Source of the DNA: Paenibacillus sp. FSL R5-0517
GTDB taxonomy: Bacteria; Bacillota; Bacilli; Paenibacillales; Paenibacillaceae
Assembly: GCF_037974355.1 (NCBI RefSeq)
Contig: NZ_CP150235.1
Span: 3,472,001-3,536,000, forward strand
DNA: 64,000 nt
Direction: 5' to 3'
The position numbers were made by a program, and so were the translations under genes. Shown here piece by piece: positions 9,501 to 17,139 of this stretch. Numbering within the stretch: position 1 is the first letter of the stretch; each line of letters starts with the position of its first letter. Under the pieces are notes generated by a model. The model had not been told where the DNA came from. It ran no database searches and saw only the letters and a program-made list of their open reading frames with translations.

Positions 9501-12500
9501 TCATTTTAGCAGTTATGGTGCACAGAAAATTGCCGGTCTCGTTGCTGGTGCGGTCAAAGACATGGGGCTGAGTATCTCATCGCTGGTCATTGACCCTGAT
9601 ATTTCCGAACCCGAACCAGAGCCGGAAACCCAGCTCTATGAGGAGGATTTTGAAGGCGACGCTGCGGGCTACCAGTATGCGATGGTCAATGCCACGGGTA
9701 TTGCAGGAACCATGGCGGGAACGGTGGTTGAACAGTCCGGGAATAAGGTACTGTCTGTCACAGGGTCTGGATCAGGCAATCGAGCTAAGGTGTTCCGTCT
9801 GTTTGATGCCGTAAACGGAGATCAGGTAAAGGTAAACTTTGACTGGCAATCCGGTAATGTGAGTGCCTATCCGTCAGAAGGTCATCTCACGGTCCAGGAT
9901 TCCAACGAAAATGCCCTGTTCACGTTGTATACCAAAACCGGAAGTACCAAAATTCATTATTATATCGGTGCATATAATCCGGACTACGGCACAGGAGATA
10001 CAGCTATACCCGAAGGGGGAACGGCTACTGAGATTTCCAAGAACCAGTGGGTCACTGTGGATGCGACCATTAATTTTGCGAAGAAAACGTTGGATCTCAC
10101 ATTAACAGATGTGGCGAATCCGACCGTTACACAAACAATTAAAGATATCCCTATGAGTTCCATCGCATATGCCGACAATGTCAGAGCGATTCGATTCCTC
10201 GGAACAAGAAAAGGCGGTGGAGGCACGTTGAACTGGACTACCCAGATCGACAACGTGCGGATTGAAGGCACGCAGCTTCCTTCGGATGGTGGCGATCAGA
10301 CGGCATTAATCGCTCTGTACGATGAGATTAAAGCACTGGATCTGTCGGATTATACAGATGCATCAAAGGCCGTGGTGAACCGGGCTTTGACAGCAGCGGA
10401 AGCGATATTTAATACGGAAGCCACTCAGGCTCAAGTTGACCATGCGTTTAATATGTTAACTGTGGCAAAGGATTCATTGACAAGTGAACCGAGCGAAGAA
10501 ATAAGTGAATACCGATTTGATTTTGGTTCCGGCGGTGCTGCCGAAGGATACATCAAGGTAGATGCCAAGAGAGCGTACATCGAAGGCAACGGTTACGGTT
10601 TTGCCGATACTGCACTGACCAAAGATGAGAACCGGGAGACCGGGGATGCGCTCAAAGAGGATTTCACACGAGTAAATGGCACCTCCTTCCTGGCGGAAAT
10701 GGAGCCGGCCAATTATCGGGTAACGATGACCATCGGGGATGCAGAGGAATCAACCAGCGCAAATGTTGTTGTGGAGCAAATGACCAAGTTGCCGCTCACA
10801 ACGGTTGCCAAGGGCGAATTCAAAGAAATTACGTACGATATTGCTCTGATTGATGGGGTATTTAACTTCAACTTCACCGGAAATGCACCGAAGATCAATG
10901 CGCTGAAGCTGGAGCGTCTGCCAGATCACAGCGCAAGCGATAAACCTGTTATATATTTGGCGAGCGATTCAACTGTGGCCAATTACGCGGAGAGCTACCG
11001 TCCACAAGCAGGTTGGGGCGAAACGTTGGGTGAATATTTTGATGCAAATGAAGTCAGCATTGATAACCGGGCAGTTGGCGGTTTGAGCAGCAAAACCTTC
11101 CTGGTTGGCGGATATCTCAATGATATTCTGCTCGCCATTCACGAAGGCGATTATCTGTTCATGCAGTGGTCTCATAACGATTCCACACCTTCACGTCCGG
11201 AGCGTTATCTTACGCCAGAGCAGTTTAAGGTATATCTGAAAGAATACATTAACGGTGCTCTTCAAAGAGGGGCGATCCCGGTGCTGGTTACGCCAGTGAA
11301 TCGTCGTGATTTTACCGGAGAAGTGCTGAACAAAAGCTTCCCGGAATACGTACAGGCGATGAAAGAGACGGCGCAGGAAACGGAGACACTCCTCATCGAT
11401 CTCAATCAGGCCAGTTGGGAGCATTTTCAGGAACTTGGCACTGAAGGAACCAAATCGATATTCATGTGGGTAGGTACAACCGAAGACAACACACATTTGC
11501 AGATGAACGGTGCAATCAAGGTGTCTGAACTCGTGGCAGGCCTTGTCAAAGATTTAAATATCCCTTTATCTGATTTTGTCACACTGGAAGGGGAATCACC
11601 GGAACAGGAAGCCCCGCATACTAAGGCAACTGTGGAAGGGGAATCGCAGAACGACTGGTATACTTCTCCTGTACAAGTGATCTTTACAGCAACCGATGAA
11701 GACTCCGAAATCGAAGGGACCTATTATCAAATTAATGGTGGCGAAACGGTGAGTGGCACGCAGTTGACCCTAACTGAAGAAGGTACACATACGATCACCT
11801 ACTGGAGCATCGATGTTGACGGTAACAAAGAGAGCGAACAATTGTTGTCCATATCCATTGATCTCGTACCACCAACCATTGAAATTCATGGTCAAACCGA
11901 GTACACCATTGATCAGCACGTGGAAATTGGCTATACCGCTTCCGATACGGCATCCGGTGTGGCTGAACCGGAGGGTGTGCTTCTGGACACTCCGGCGTAT
12001 ACACTGGAACCCGGCCTAAATCAGGTTACGGCAACCGTCTCCGATGTGGCTGGGTGGGAACAGACGGTAGAATATCGTTTTGCGGTTATTGCTACATTCG
12101 ACAGCCTGATCAATCTGACCAGCGCCTTTGCAGTTGATTCGATCGATCCGAATGCCGGTGTTCTTGCTGATCAGCTCACAAACACGTTACAGCAGGCCAA
12201 ACAGGCAGCAAGCGATCGTGAAGGAGCAAAAGCGCGTCAGTTGCTTGCATCCTACGGTAATGACGTTCAAGCAGCTAGAGGAACCGTATTTACAGATGAG
12301 CAGGCAAGTGTGCTAATCAAGTGGGAGGAATGGCTCCATCAGGCAACGCCACTCGCAAACGGGGCCCCTGGCACTCCGGTCTTGTCTGACAATAATGGTT
12401 ATGACACGGGTCTCAAAGACGGGGACTATACCGTCACAATGAATCTGTGGTGGGGAAATAACGGCAATCAGTTCAAGCTGTATGAGAATGGTGAATTGAT

Positions 12501-12939
12501 TAAGGAAATTTCCCTGGTGGATCAATCCCCATCTGCCCAATCTGTTCAAGTTGATATTACTGGTAAGAAAAATGGCACCTACATCTATACCGGGGAACTA
12601 ATCAATGCACTGGGTACAACCATGAGTACGCCGTTGACAGTTGTTGTCACGGATGCTTCCCCGGGGCAAGCCGTTCTGTCGCATGACAACTGGGACGGTG
12701 ACGGCAACTTTAATGTCACCATGAATCTATGGTGGGGAACAAACGCAACCGAATACGAACTTTACGAAAATGGTGTAAAGATTGACACACAATCGCTGCA
12801 ATCTCACTCACCTGGCGCACAGTCTGCGGTTACCGCAATCTCTGAAAGGGCACCTGGAATCTATGAGTATGAAGCTGTGCTTCGTAATCCTTCAGGGGAA
12901 ACCAGATCAACCAAATTAAATGTGACGGTGCGCGAGTAG
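6553..12939 (+). CDS. Secreted multidomain rhamnogalacturonan lyase (PL11) fused to two CE12 acetylesterases
   Basis: This 2128-residue protein starts with a signal peptide (about 1-34, ending PMRA). Residues about 40-645 are a PL11 rhamnogalacturonan lyase like B. subtilis YesW, with Ca-binding loops DLDGDGEYE, DLDGNGKAE and DADHDGKDE. A beta-sandwich (about 655-785) precedes a first CE12 SGNH esterase with GDS (S799), GHND and DNTH (D981, H984). A concanavalin-like module (about 1030-1240) and a FIVAR-like helical module (about 1250-1310) follow. A second sandwich leads to a second CE12 domain with SDS (S1473), SHND and DNTH (D1645, H1648). Then come an Ig-like region (about 1690-1845), a FIMAH-like helical segment (about 1850-1935), and two tandem ~90-residue chitinase-A-N-like sandwiches containing MNLWWG. 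It would deacetylate and cleave rhamnogalacturonan I outside the cell. The ATG follows AAGGAGG. No LPXTG or S-layer motif is visible. Confidence 0.92.
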   Translation: MIRRTVSIQKSMFVSFLALLMVISLAVPPAPMRAESSSNNMPGRQAEYLNRGLVAVLVDNGVFLSWRYLNNDPDDIAFNIYKNGTKVNTSPISDVTNYVDTTGFDSSQYQISTVVSGKEQMQPEVVSVWHNDYLPIPLDKPADGRTKDGGTYSYYAGDASVADLDGDGEYEIVFLWSPSNSKDNSQAGYTGNVYIDAIKLDGTKLWRIDLGVNIRAGAHYTQLMVYDLDGNGKAEVVVKTADGTKDGQGTVIGDGTKDYRNDGGYILSGPEYLTLFDGETGAAVSTVNYDPPRGNVSDWGDGYGNRVDRFLGAIAYLDGTKPSVVMSRGYYTRTVLVAYDYVGGELVKRWTFDTNEAGSQYQAQGNHNLSVLDADHDGKDEIMFGALAIDDDGSLMYSTGLGHGDAMHAGQLDPNRDGYQVVSVHEHSDAAYGLEMRDASTGEILWGEKTGFDTGRGMSADIDPNYPGYESWATTVTNGQSVPVTNTYSAAGNAIYTVDEGPKTANFAIWWDGDLQRELFDHQWDNSTAKGIPLIYKWDYENKKLNEIFRATGTLTNNHTKGNPALQADILGDWREEILLRSEDSSEYRLYTTTIPSDYRIPTLMQDPVYRLGVAWQNVAYNQPPHTGFYLGAEATAFPKADLALTREAEMPEQVYRFDFGTETASGNTAIQDTLYSQETGYGFKDTSGVTVGNNEVSVVTGTTFAVDLPNANYKVTLRLGSDAHNSNVGVKSEFVQKLAVTNVTAGTPLEYSYDVALVDGQLDLLFTGTAIDIQDVIIEKYPEKAAGAATTIYMAGDSTMQSYSEAQAPQEGWGQQFGRYFSNGAVVVNDAIGGRSSKSFMVDGRLDTILQRIKPGDFFFISFGHNDASAGIPDRYASPEDYKIYLARYVNGAKQRGATPVLLTPVGRRDFNTVTQEFNVSFPAYVQAAKEVAEELDVPLIDLSKLSIAYYDKIGNTATEKVFLYANPGEYPKYPNGINDNTHFSSYGAQKIAGLVAGAVKDMGLSISSLVIDPDISEPEPEPETQLYEEDFEGDAAGYQYAMVNATGIAGTMAGTVVEQSGNKVLSVTGSGSGNRAKVFRLFDAVNGDQVKVNFDWQSGNVSAYPSEGHLTVQDSNENALFTLYTKTGSTKIHYYIGAYNPDYGTGDTAIPEGGTATEISKNQWVTVDATINFAKKTLDLTLTDVANPTVTQTIKDIPMSSIAYADNVRAIRFLGTRKGGGGTLNWTTQIDNVRIEGTQLPSDGGDQTALIALYDEIKALDLSDYTDASKAVVNRALTAAEAIFNTEATQAQVDHAFNMLTVAKDSLTSEPSEEISEYRFDFGSGGAAEGYIKVDAKRAYIEGNGYGFADTALTKDENRETGDALKEDFTRVNGTSFLAEMEPANYRVTMTIGDAEESTSANVVVEQMTKLPLTTVAKGEFKEITYDIALIDGVFNFNFTGNAPKINALKLERLPDHSASDKPVIYLASDSTVANYAESYRPQAGWGETLGEYFDANEVSIDNRAVGGLSSKTFLVGGYLNDILLAIHEGDYLFMQWSHNDSTPSRPERYLTPEQFKVYLKEYINGALQRGAIPVLVTPVNRRDFTGEVLNKSFPEYVQAMKETAQETETLLIDLNQASWEHFQELGTEGTKSIFMWVGTTEDNTHLQMNGAIKVSELVAGLVKDLNIPLSDFVTLEGESPEQEAPHTKATVEGESQNDWYTSPVQVIFTATDEDSEIEGTYYQINGGETVSGTQLTLTEEGTHTITYWSIDVDGNKESEQLLSISIDLVPPTIEIHGQTEYTIDQHVEIGYTASDTASGVAEPEGVLLDTPAYTLEPGLNQVTATVSDVAGWEQTVEYRFAVIATFDSLINLTSAFAVDSIDPNAGVLADQLTNTLQQAKQAASDREGAKARQLLASYGNDVQAARGTVFTDEQASVLIKWEEWLHQATPLANGAPGTPVLSDNNGYDTGLKDGDYTVTMNLWWGNNGNQFKLYENGELIKEISLVDQSPSAQSVQVDITGKKNGTYIYTGELINALGTTMSTPLTVVVTDASPGQAVLSHDNWDGDGNFNVTMNLWWGTNATEYELYENGVKIDTQSLQSHSPGAQSAVTAISERAPGIYEYEAVLRNPSGETRSTKLNVTVRE

Positions 12940-12998
12940 CTGAGAGGTTTGAGGCATTCCATTATCCACAATGAAATAAAGTAGGTTAGGTTTATAAA

Positions 12999-13036
12999 AA
13001 AGTGCTATTCCTCATCCATTCGAGGAGTAGCACTTT
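12999..13036 (+). terminator. Hairpin terminator after the PL11-CE12 gene
   Basis: AAAGTGCTATTCCTC pairs with GAGGAGTAGCACTTT around an 8-base loop, with one G-T wobble. CTACTTATTTT follows. Confidence 0.7.
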
Positions 13037-13094
13037 CTACTTATTTTGCGATAAAATTGTAAAGAGAGTCCATTTTGAGGGAAGAAGGTGCACT

Positions 13095-13592
13095 TTGAGC
13101 AGCAAAATCCATGAATTTATGAGTTGGGCTGAGTCAAACGGTTGGATCATAACTCAGAAATCGAATTGTCATTTAGATTTAGATGTTAGTTTCATAACTA
13201 GATACAAAGTTATTCCTGAAGAATATTTAGATTTTTTACGTGTTATGGAACGATGCATTACTCCTGATGAAAAGACATGGTTCCTTTGTGAGAGTGAATA
13301 CAAAAATAGCTCAGATGCTGATTTTCAATGGAATGAATTTGAACTGCTCAGCTTGGAAGCAGCAAACGAGGACGATCAATGGAGATCAGAAATAACGACA
13401 TGGTGGAATCATTATCTACCAATCATGATTTCTGTTAACGGTGTTTATTCCTTCTATGCTATTGACTTATCCAATGAAATAGGAGCCATCGTATATGGAG
13501 AAGAACCAGAATTTGAAGAAATTAAAAAAGTGGCTAATCATCTGAATGAGTTTATGGAACTCATTATGTCGAAATCGATAGCACTTTATTGA
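13095..13592 (+). CDS. SMI1/KNR4 (SUKH) family protein
   Basis: This 165-residue acidic protein shows the SUKH pattern: LPxEY-like IPEEYLDFLRVME near the N-terminus, a central WNEFELLSLE block, LPIMISVNGVYSFYAIDL, and a C-terminal helix with LNEFMELIM. A TTG start at 13095 is preferred because AAGAAGG lies 6 bases upstream. The longer frame open further upstream runs into the preceding terminator and lacks a ribosome site. SUKH proteins often act as immunity proteins of contact-dependent or polymorphic toxins, but many are orphan housekeeping-like proteins. No toxin gene is adjacent here, so the role remains open. It ends before the kinase promoter. Confidence 0.7.
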   Translation: MSSKIHEFMSWAESNGWIITQKSNCHLDLDVSFITRYKVIPEEYLDFLRVMERCITPDEKTWFLCESEYKNSSDADFQWNEFELLSLEAANEDDQWRSEITTWWNHYLPIMISVNGVYSFYAIDLSNEIGAIVYGEEPEFEEIKKVANHLNEFMELIMSKSIALY

Positions 13593-13662
13593 GCAAATTT
13601 TGATCCTTTTAGAGAACTTCATTTATTAATCTCTTAGATCTTACCATCCACTATGAAAGCGT

Positions 13663-13690
13663 TTGACATATTTGAATATCAATCTATAAT
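13663..13690 (+). promoter_or_regulatory. Sigma-A promoter of the first kinase/regulator pair
   Basis: TTGACA (13663-13668), a 16-base spacer and TATAAT (13685-13690) are both perfect consensus hexamers. A degenerate cre-like sequence (TGAAAGCGTTTGACA, 13654-13668) overlaps the -35. Transcription would start near 13697, leaving a leader of about 75 bases. Confidence 0.75.
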
Positions 13691-13713
13691 GATGAAAGGA
13701 AATTGGACTTGGA

Positions 13714-13740
13714 GCAAGCTTCCATACACAGGAAGCTTGC
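13714..13740 (+). promoter_or_regulatory. Leader hairpin between the promoter and the kinase start codon
   Basis: GCAAGCTTCC, a 7-base loop ATACACA and GGAAGCTTGC form a perfect 10-bp stem, followed by TGTTTCATTTT. It lies inside the predicted 5' leader and before the ribosome site. It could be an attenuator-like terminator, an mRNA stabiliser or a protein-binding palindrome. Confidence 0.55.
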
Positions 13741-13771
13741 TGTTTCATTTTCAGAAGGAGAATAGGTTCCC

Positions 13772-15484
13772 ATGACTCTTAAAAAAAGAATATTTTTACT
13801 GTTCTTTCTCAGTGCGTTTATCCCTTTTATCAGCATATTTGCAATCTCTTATTATACTATTGACTCCATCTTCGCCAATAAAATTGATGATGGCATCCGT
13901 AGCAATTTACAGCAGGTCACGTCCTCATTGGACAATTCAATCACCAATATGAATCACGTTACCCAGCAATTGTCCTACAGGGGAACTTTGGGCAAAAGCA
14001 TGGATGAATTCTTGAATCCGTCTTCTGATATCTTTCAATTGATTGAGGCCAGGGACGAATTAAAGAGCGAGTTAAGTGTGGTCACATTTACCAATCCCAA
14101 CATCGGACTGACGCTATATTACTTTGATAAAGAAGGTACAACGCAGTTTAGCAACTTTCCAATCAAGGATCGTTTATCTTTTGACTCTTTACCTGTGCTC
14201 TTCCAAACCTATGGCATTAAATACTATGGCCCTCATATCAGTATGAACCGATTCGATGACCAACTCGTTCTGTCCGCTATGCGAAAAGTACAACTCTCCA
14301 AGAGGGACGATGTGTACATTTACGTGGAGTCCGGCTTTCGGCTTACACAGGATATCTTGGGTTACAATCAATACAACGGCGCATTATCTCACCTCATCCT
14401 GGATGGTACAGGAAACATTGTGTACAGTGAGATACCGGAGGCCATGAAGGTCGGCGAGAATTTCTCCAGCTTAACAGCCGATCCTGCGAAGGACGGAATA
14501 TCCCGAGGGTATCACTGGTTCAAGGAGGATTCCTCACAGAAATGGAGTGTCGTATCGGTCATTTCGCAGGCTCAATATCAACAGGAGAAAAACCAGTGGT
14601 TGCTTCAAATTTTGCTGGTCGCTTTATTTTTCCTCGGCTTTACCGTGTTTCTCGCTTGGCTCCTGTGGAAGATGGTATACAAACCACTCGGGCTGTTCCA
14701 TTCGGAAATCGATGGGATGTCCAAGAATCCTCAAACGACCGGGAGCCGAGCTCGTACTCAGATTCCCGAATTTGATTTTCTGCTCGGTGAATTTTCGAAT
14801 ATGCAGCATCAGATTGGTGACCTCTTCAAGGAAGTTCAGCAGAAAGAGAAGATTCGTGCAGACCTGGAAGTGGAAAAACTGCTCTATCAGATTAACCCGC
14901 ACTTTCTGATGAATACACTGGATACGGTGCACTGGTTGGCCGTCATGAATGGTCAAGGGGAGATCGACAAGCTGGTGCAATCATTGAACAAGCTGCTTTA
15001 TTACAATTTGGGCAAATTAGGGCAAGTATCCACGATGGAAGAGGAGATTGATGCGTTAAGACAATATCTGATTTTGCAGCAAATTCGCTATGACTTTGAA
15101 TTTGACGTCCGCATTACTGCAGATGAACAAGTGCTTCAAATTCCTGTGCCCCGCTTTATTCTGCAACCGCTGGTTGAAAATTCGTTATATCATGGATTGA
15201 GTGACGAAGGTTTTATTCAGATTGAAGTGACATGCACTGCAACGCTGAACATTATGATACAAGATAATGGTGCAGGCATGACCGAAGAAACCATTCATAA
15301 TCTGCTAAACAATCGTGTAGCTGAACAACAAAAAGTAGGGATGGGCATCGGGCTCAATTACGTTCACCGCATGTTGAAGGCACAGTACGGGGACCAAGCA
15401 CAACTGGTGATCGAGAGTGAATTGGGGACAGGGACAAGCATCCTGCTCGTACTGCCTATTAAAGGAGAAGATATCTCGGCATGA
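13772..15484 (+). CDS. YesM-type sensor histidine kinase
   Basis: This 570-residue membrane kinase has a first transmembrane segment at about 7-29, an extracellular sensor of about 240 residues, and a second segment at about 276-298 followed by a HAMP linker. The cytoplasmic His_kinase domain has phosphoacceptor H377 in YQINPHFLMNTLDT. The HATPase domain carries the N-box in RFILQPLVENSLYHG and the G1 box DNGAGM. This belongs to the LytS/YesM family that senses sugars with, or through, a binding protein. Its stop overlaps the regulator start by four bases (ATGA), so the two are translated together. The importer and glucosidase genes downstream are the likely targets. Confidence 0.92.
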   Translation: MTLKKRIFLLFFLSAFIPFISIFAISYYTIDSIFANKIDDGIRSNLQQVTSSLDNSITNMNHVTQQLSYRGTLGKSMDEFLNPSSDIFQLIEARDELKSELSVVTFTNPNIGLTLYYFDKEGTTQFSNFPIKDRLSFDSLPVLFQTYGIKYYGPHISMNRFDDQLVLSAMRKVQLSKRDDVYIYVESGFRLTQDILGYNQYNGALSHLILDGTGNIVYSEIPEAMKVGENFSSLTADPAKDGISRGYHWFKEDSSQKWSVVSVISQAQYQQEKNQWLLQILLVALFFLGFTVFLAWLLWKMVYKPLGLFHSEIDGMSKNPQTTGSRARTQIPEFDFLLGEFSNMQHQIGDLFKEVQQKEKIRADLEVEKLLYQINPHFLMNTLDTVHWLAVMNGQGEIDKLVQSLNKLLYYNLGKLGQVSTMEEEIDALRQYLILQQIRYDFEFDVRITADEQVLQIPVPRFILQPLVENSLYHGLSDEGFIQIEVTCTATLNIMIQDNGAGMTEETIHNLLNNRVAEQQKVGMGIGLNYVHRMLKAQYGDQAQLVIESELGTGTSILLVLPIKGEDISA

Positions 15485-16887
15485 TTAAGGTATTAATTGT
15501 AGATGATGATAAGTTGGTACGCAAAGGCATTAGCTCTGCGATGCCATGGAACGAGTTCAACATGGAGGTTGTAGGAGAGGCAAGTAACGGGGCGAAAGCA
15601 CTGGATTTCCTGAAAACCCAACCGGTCGATCTGATGCTGACGGATCTTGCGATGCCCGTTATGTCAGGGATTGAACTGATGCGAGCTGCGAGGCAGCTCT
15701 ATCCGGAACTTCATATCGTTGTGTTAACCCTGCATCAGGATTTCGATTATATCCAGGAAGCACTTAGACTCGGAGCCATTGACTATATAGCCAAAGTCCA
15801 GCTGGAGAAAGAACAATTCGAGCATGTTTTGCAACGGATACATACCCGAATCAACGGGTTGACGAACACGATCAGAAAGATGCCTTCGCAGAATGAAATC
15901 AACGTCCATTATCAACATGTGTATGCACTGGTTTCACAGGATCGCAAATCAGAGCCTAAGTGGCCAATGGAGATAACTGCACATGAAGATGAGATTAGGT
16001 GGGAGGTTGAGCGTAATAGCTGCATGTGGGCTGTTCGTCCATCGGAAGAGGATCAACTCTTTCATCAATTGAAAGAATTGTTGCATCAAGATGCCCATAG
16101 TACGTTGTTGGTTTTGTCTGATGTACAAGAGCGCACATGGTCACAGATCAAAAACTGGATTATGAATTATACAGATACTTCATTTTTCTATGCGTACAAC
16201 CCCAATAACCAAGTCATTACCGTTTCGATGAATGAGGACAACACGAGTTTAAAAGAACCGCAGGATGAAGATATCGATCGAATTAAGCAAAGTTGGTTCC
16301 AGACACCATGGACCCACAACGACAGTTACTACAACCAACTCATTGACCAGTTTATATCATTACGATTACATAAAGGTCAGTTGATGGGATTGCTGTACTC
16401 GATCGTTATGGAATGGAACCACCTTTTTGCCCAAACTACGCTTGGAAGAATCGCCATGATTCATTCTTTTGAGTCCTGGTACGAGGTTGAAGCATGGATC
16501 AAGCAGACAGCTGCAAGCATTCAAAAAGCAGATGCCCAGACTTCCTATTCGCAGGAAATCATCGATGCCGTTAAGAAAGCAGTGAGGATCGTACAAAATG
16601 ATATGGAGCAGGCCTATACCGCTTCAGGTCTGTCGCAACAACTCAACATCAGCCGAAGTTATTTCAGTCAATGTTTCAAAGATCTGATGGGTAGAACCTT
16701 TAATGAGTACTCCCGATATATCCGGGTAGAGAAGTCCAAGGAGTATTTGCTCAATACAAATAATACGATTTTCTGGATTGCGGAGCGAGTGGGGTATACG
16801 GATGAAAAGTATTTCAGCCGCATTTTCCGCGAACTGACAGGTCTGCTGCCGAGCGAATATCGGCAGCTGGGTAGAGGAAATAAATAG
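15481..16887 (+). CDS. YesN-type response regulator with AraC DNA-binding domain
   Basis: This 468-residue protein has a receiver domain at 1-120 with D8-D10 in the acid pocket, phosphoacceptor D55 in LMLTDLAMP, and the conserved Lys in YIAKVQ near 104. The middle region of about 250 residues has no clear family. The C-terminal AraC-type HTH (about 370-465) contains ASGLSQQLNISRSYFSQCFK and IAERVGYTDEKYFSRIFREL, and ends LPSEYR. It overlaps the kinase gene by four bases. It probably activates the binding-protein/permease/GH13 operon that starts after 17.1 kb, whose promoter has a good -10 but no recognisable -35, as expected for an activator-dependent unit. Confidence 0.92.
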   Translation: MIKVLIVDDDKLVRKGISSAMPWNEFNMEVVGEASNGAKALDFLKTQPVDLMLTDLAMPVMSGIELMRAARQLYPELHIVVLTLHQDFDYIQEALRLGAIDYIAKVQLEKEQFEHVLQRIHTRINGLTNTIRKMPSQNEINVHYQHVYALVSQDRKSEPKWPMEITAHEDEIRWEVERNSCMWAVRPSEEDQLFHQLKELLHQDAHSTLLVLSDVQERTWSQIKNWIMNYTDTSFFYAYNPNNQVITVSMNEDNTSLKEPQDEDIDRIKQSWFQTPWTHNDSYYNQLIDQFISLRLHKGQLMGLLYSIVMEWNHLFAQTTLGRIAMIHSFESWYEVEAWIKQTAASIQKADAQTSYSQEIIDAVKKAVRIVQNDMEQAYTASGLSQQLNISRSYFSQCFKDLMGRTFNEYSRYIRVEKSKEYLLNTNNTIFWIAERVGYTDEKYFSRIFRELTGLLPSEYRQLGRGNK

Positions 16888-16927
16888 CCGACAGCCTCCT
16901 GTTTTAGGAGCTGCCGGCTTTTGTTTT
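16886..16927 (+). terminator. Terminator after the two-component genes
   Basis: AGCCGACAGCCTCCT pairs imperfectly with AGGAGCTGCCGGCT around GTTTT and is followed by TTTGTTTTTG. It separates the kinase/regulator unit from the importer operon. Confidence 0.75.
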
Positions 16928-17054
16928 TGATTAAAAGTCAGGGTGGTTAGACGAATGTAGATCCGTAAGTAGGGTAAATGCTCACAAGTTAACCATACTT
17001 CATCATACGGACTGAAAAATTGTAATCATATCTCTATCCAAACGGACGTGTATT

Positions 17055-17070
17055 CCCTATCACGATAGGG
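17055..17070. promoter_or_regulatory. Palindrome at the -35 position of the importer promoter
   Basis: CCCTATC-AC-GATAGGG is a perfect inverted repeat with 7-bp arms. It sits where the -35 of the TATAAT at 17084-17089 would be expected, so it is a candidate regulator site. Confidence 0.5.
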
Positions 17071-17083
17071 CTTCACTCCATTT

Positions 17084-17102
17084 TATAATGAAAGCGCAAA
17101 CA
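17084..17102 (+). promoter_or_regulatory. -10 element and cre site of the importer operon
   Basis: TATAAT at 17084-17089 is directly joined to TGAAAGCGCAAACA at 17089-17102. The latter matches the cre consensus TGWAANCGNTNWCA except one base and fits the relaxed form WTGNAANCGNWNNCW fully. No -35 hexamer is visible. CcpA bound here would block initiation. Confidence 0.7.
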
Positions 17103-17139
17103 CAAATATTAAACATCAGAAAAAGGGGAATCGAACTAG

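Noticed and set aside
13654..13668. cre site at the first kinase promoter
   Set aside because: TGAAAGCGTTTGACA needs a one-base insertion to fit the cre consensus, and its right half is the -35 hexamer. It is mentioned only as degenerate.
17055..17070. Resemblance of the palindrome to the classical tet operator
   Set aside because: CCCTATC/GATAGGG recalls the start of tetO, but no tetracycline-resistance gene or TetR gene of that type is near. The likeness is probably chance.
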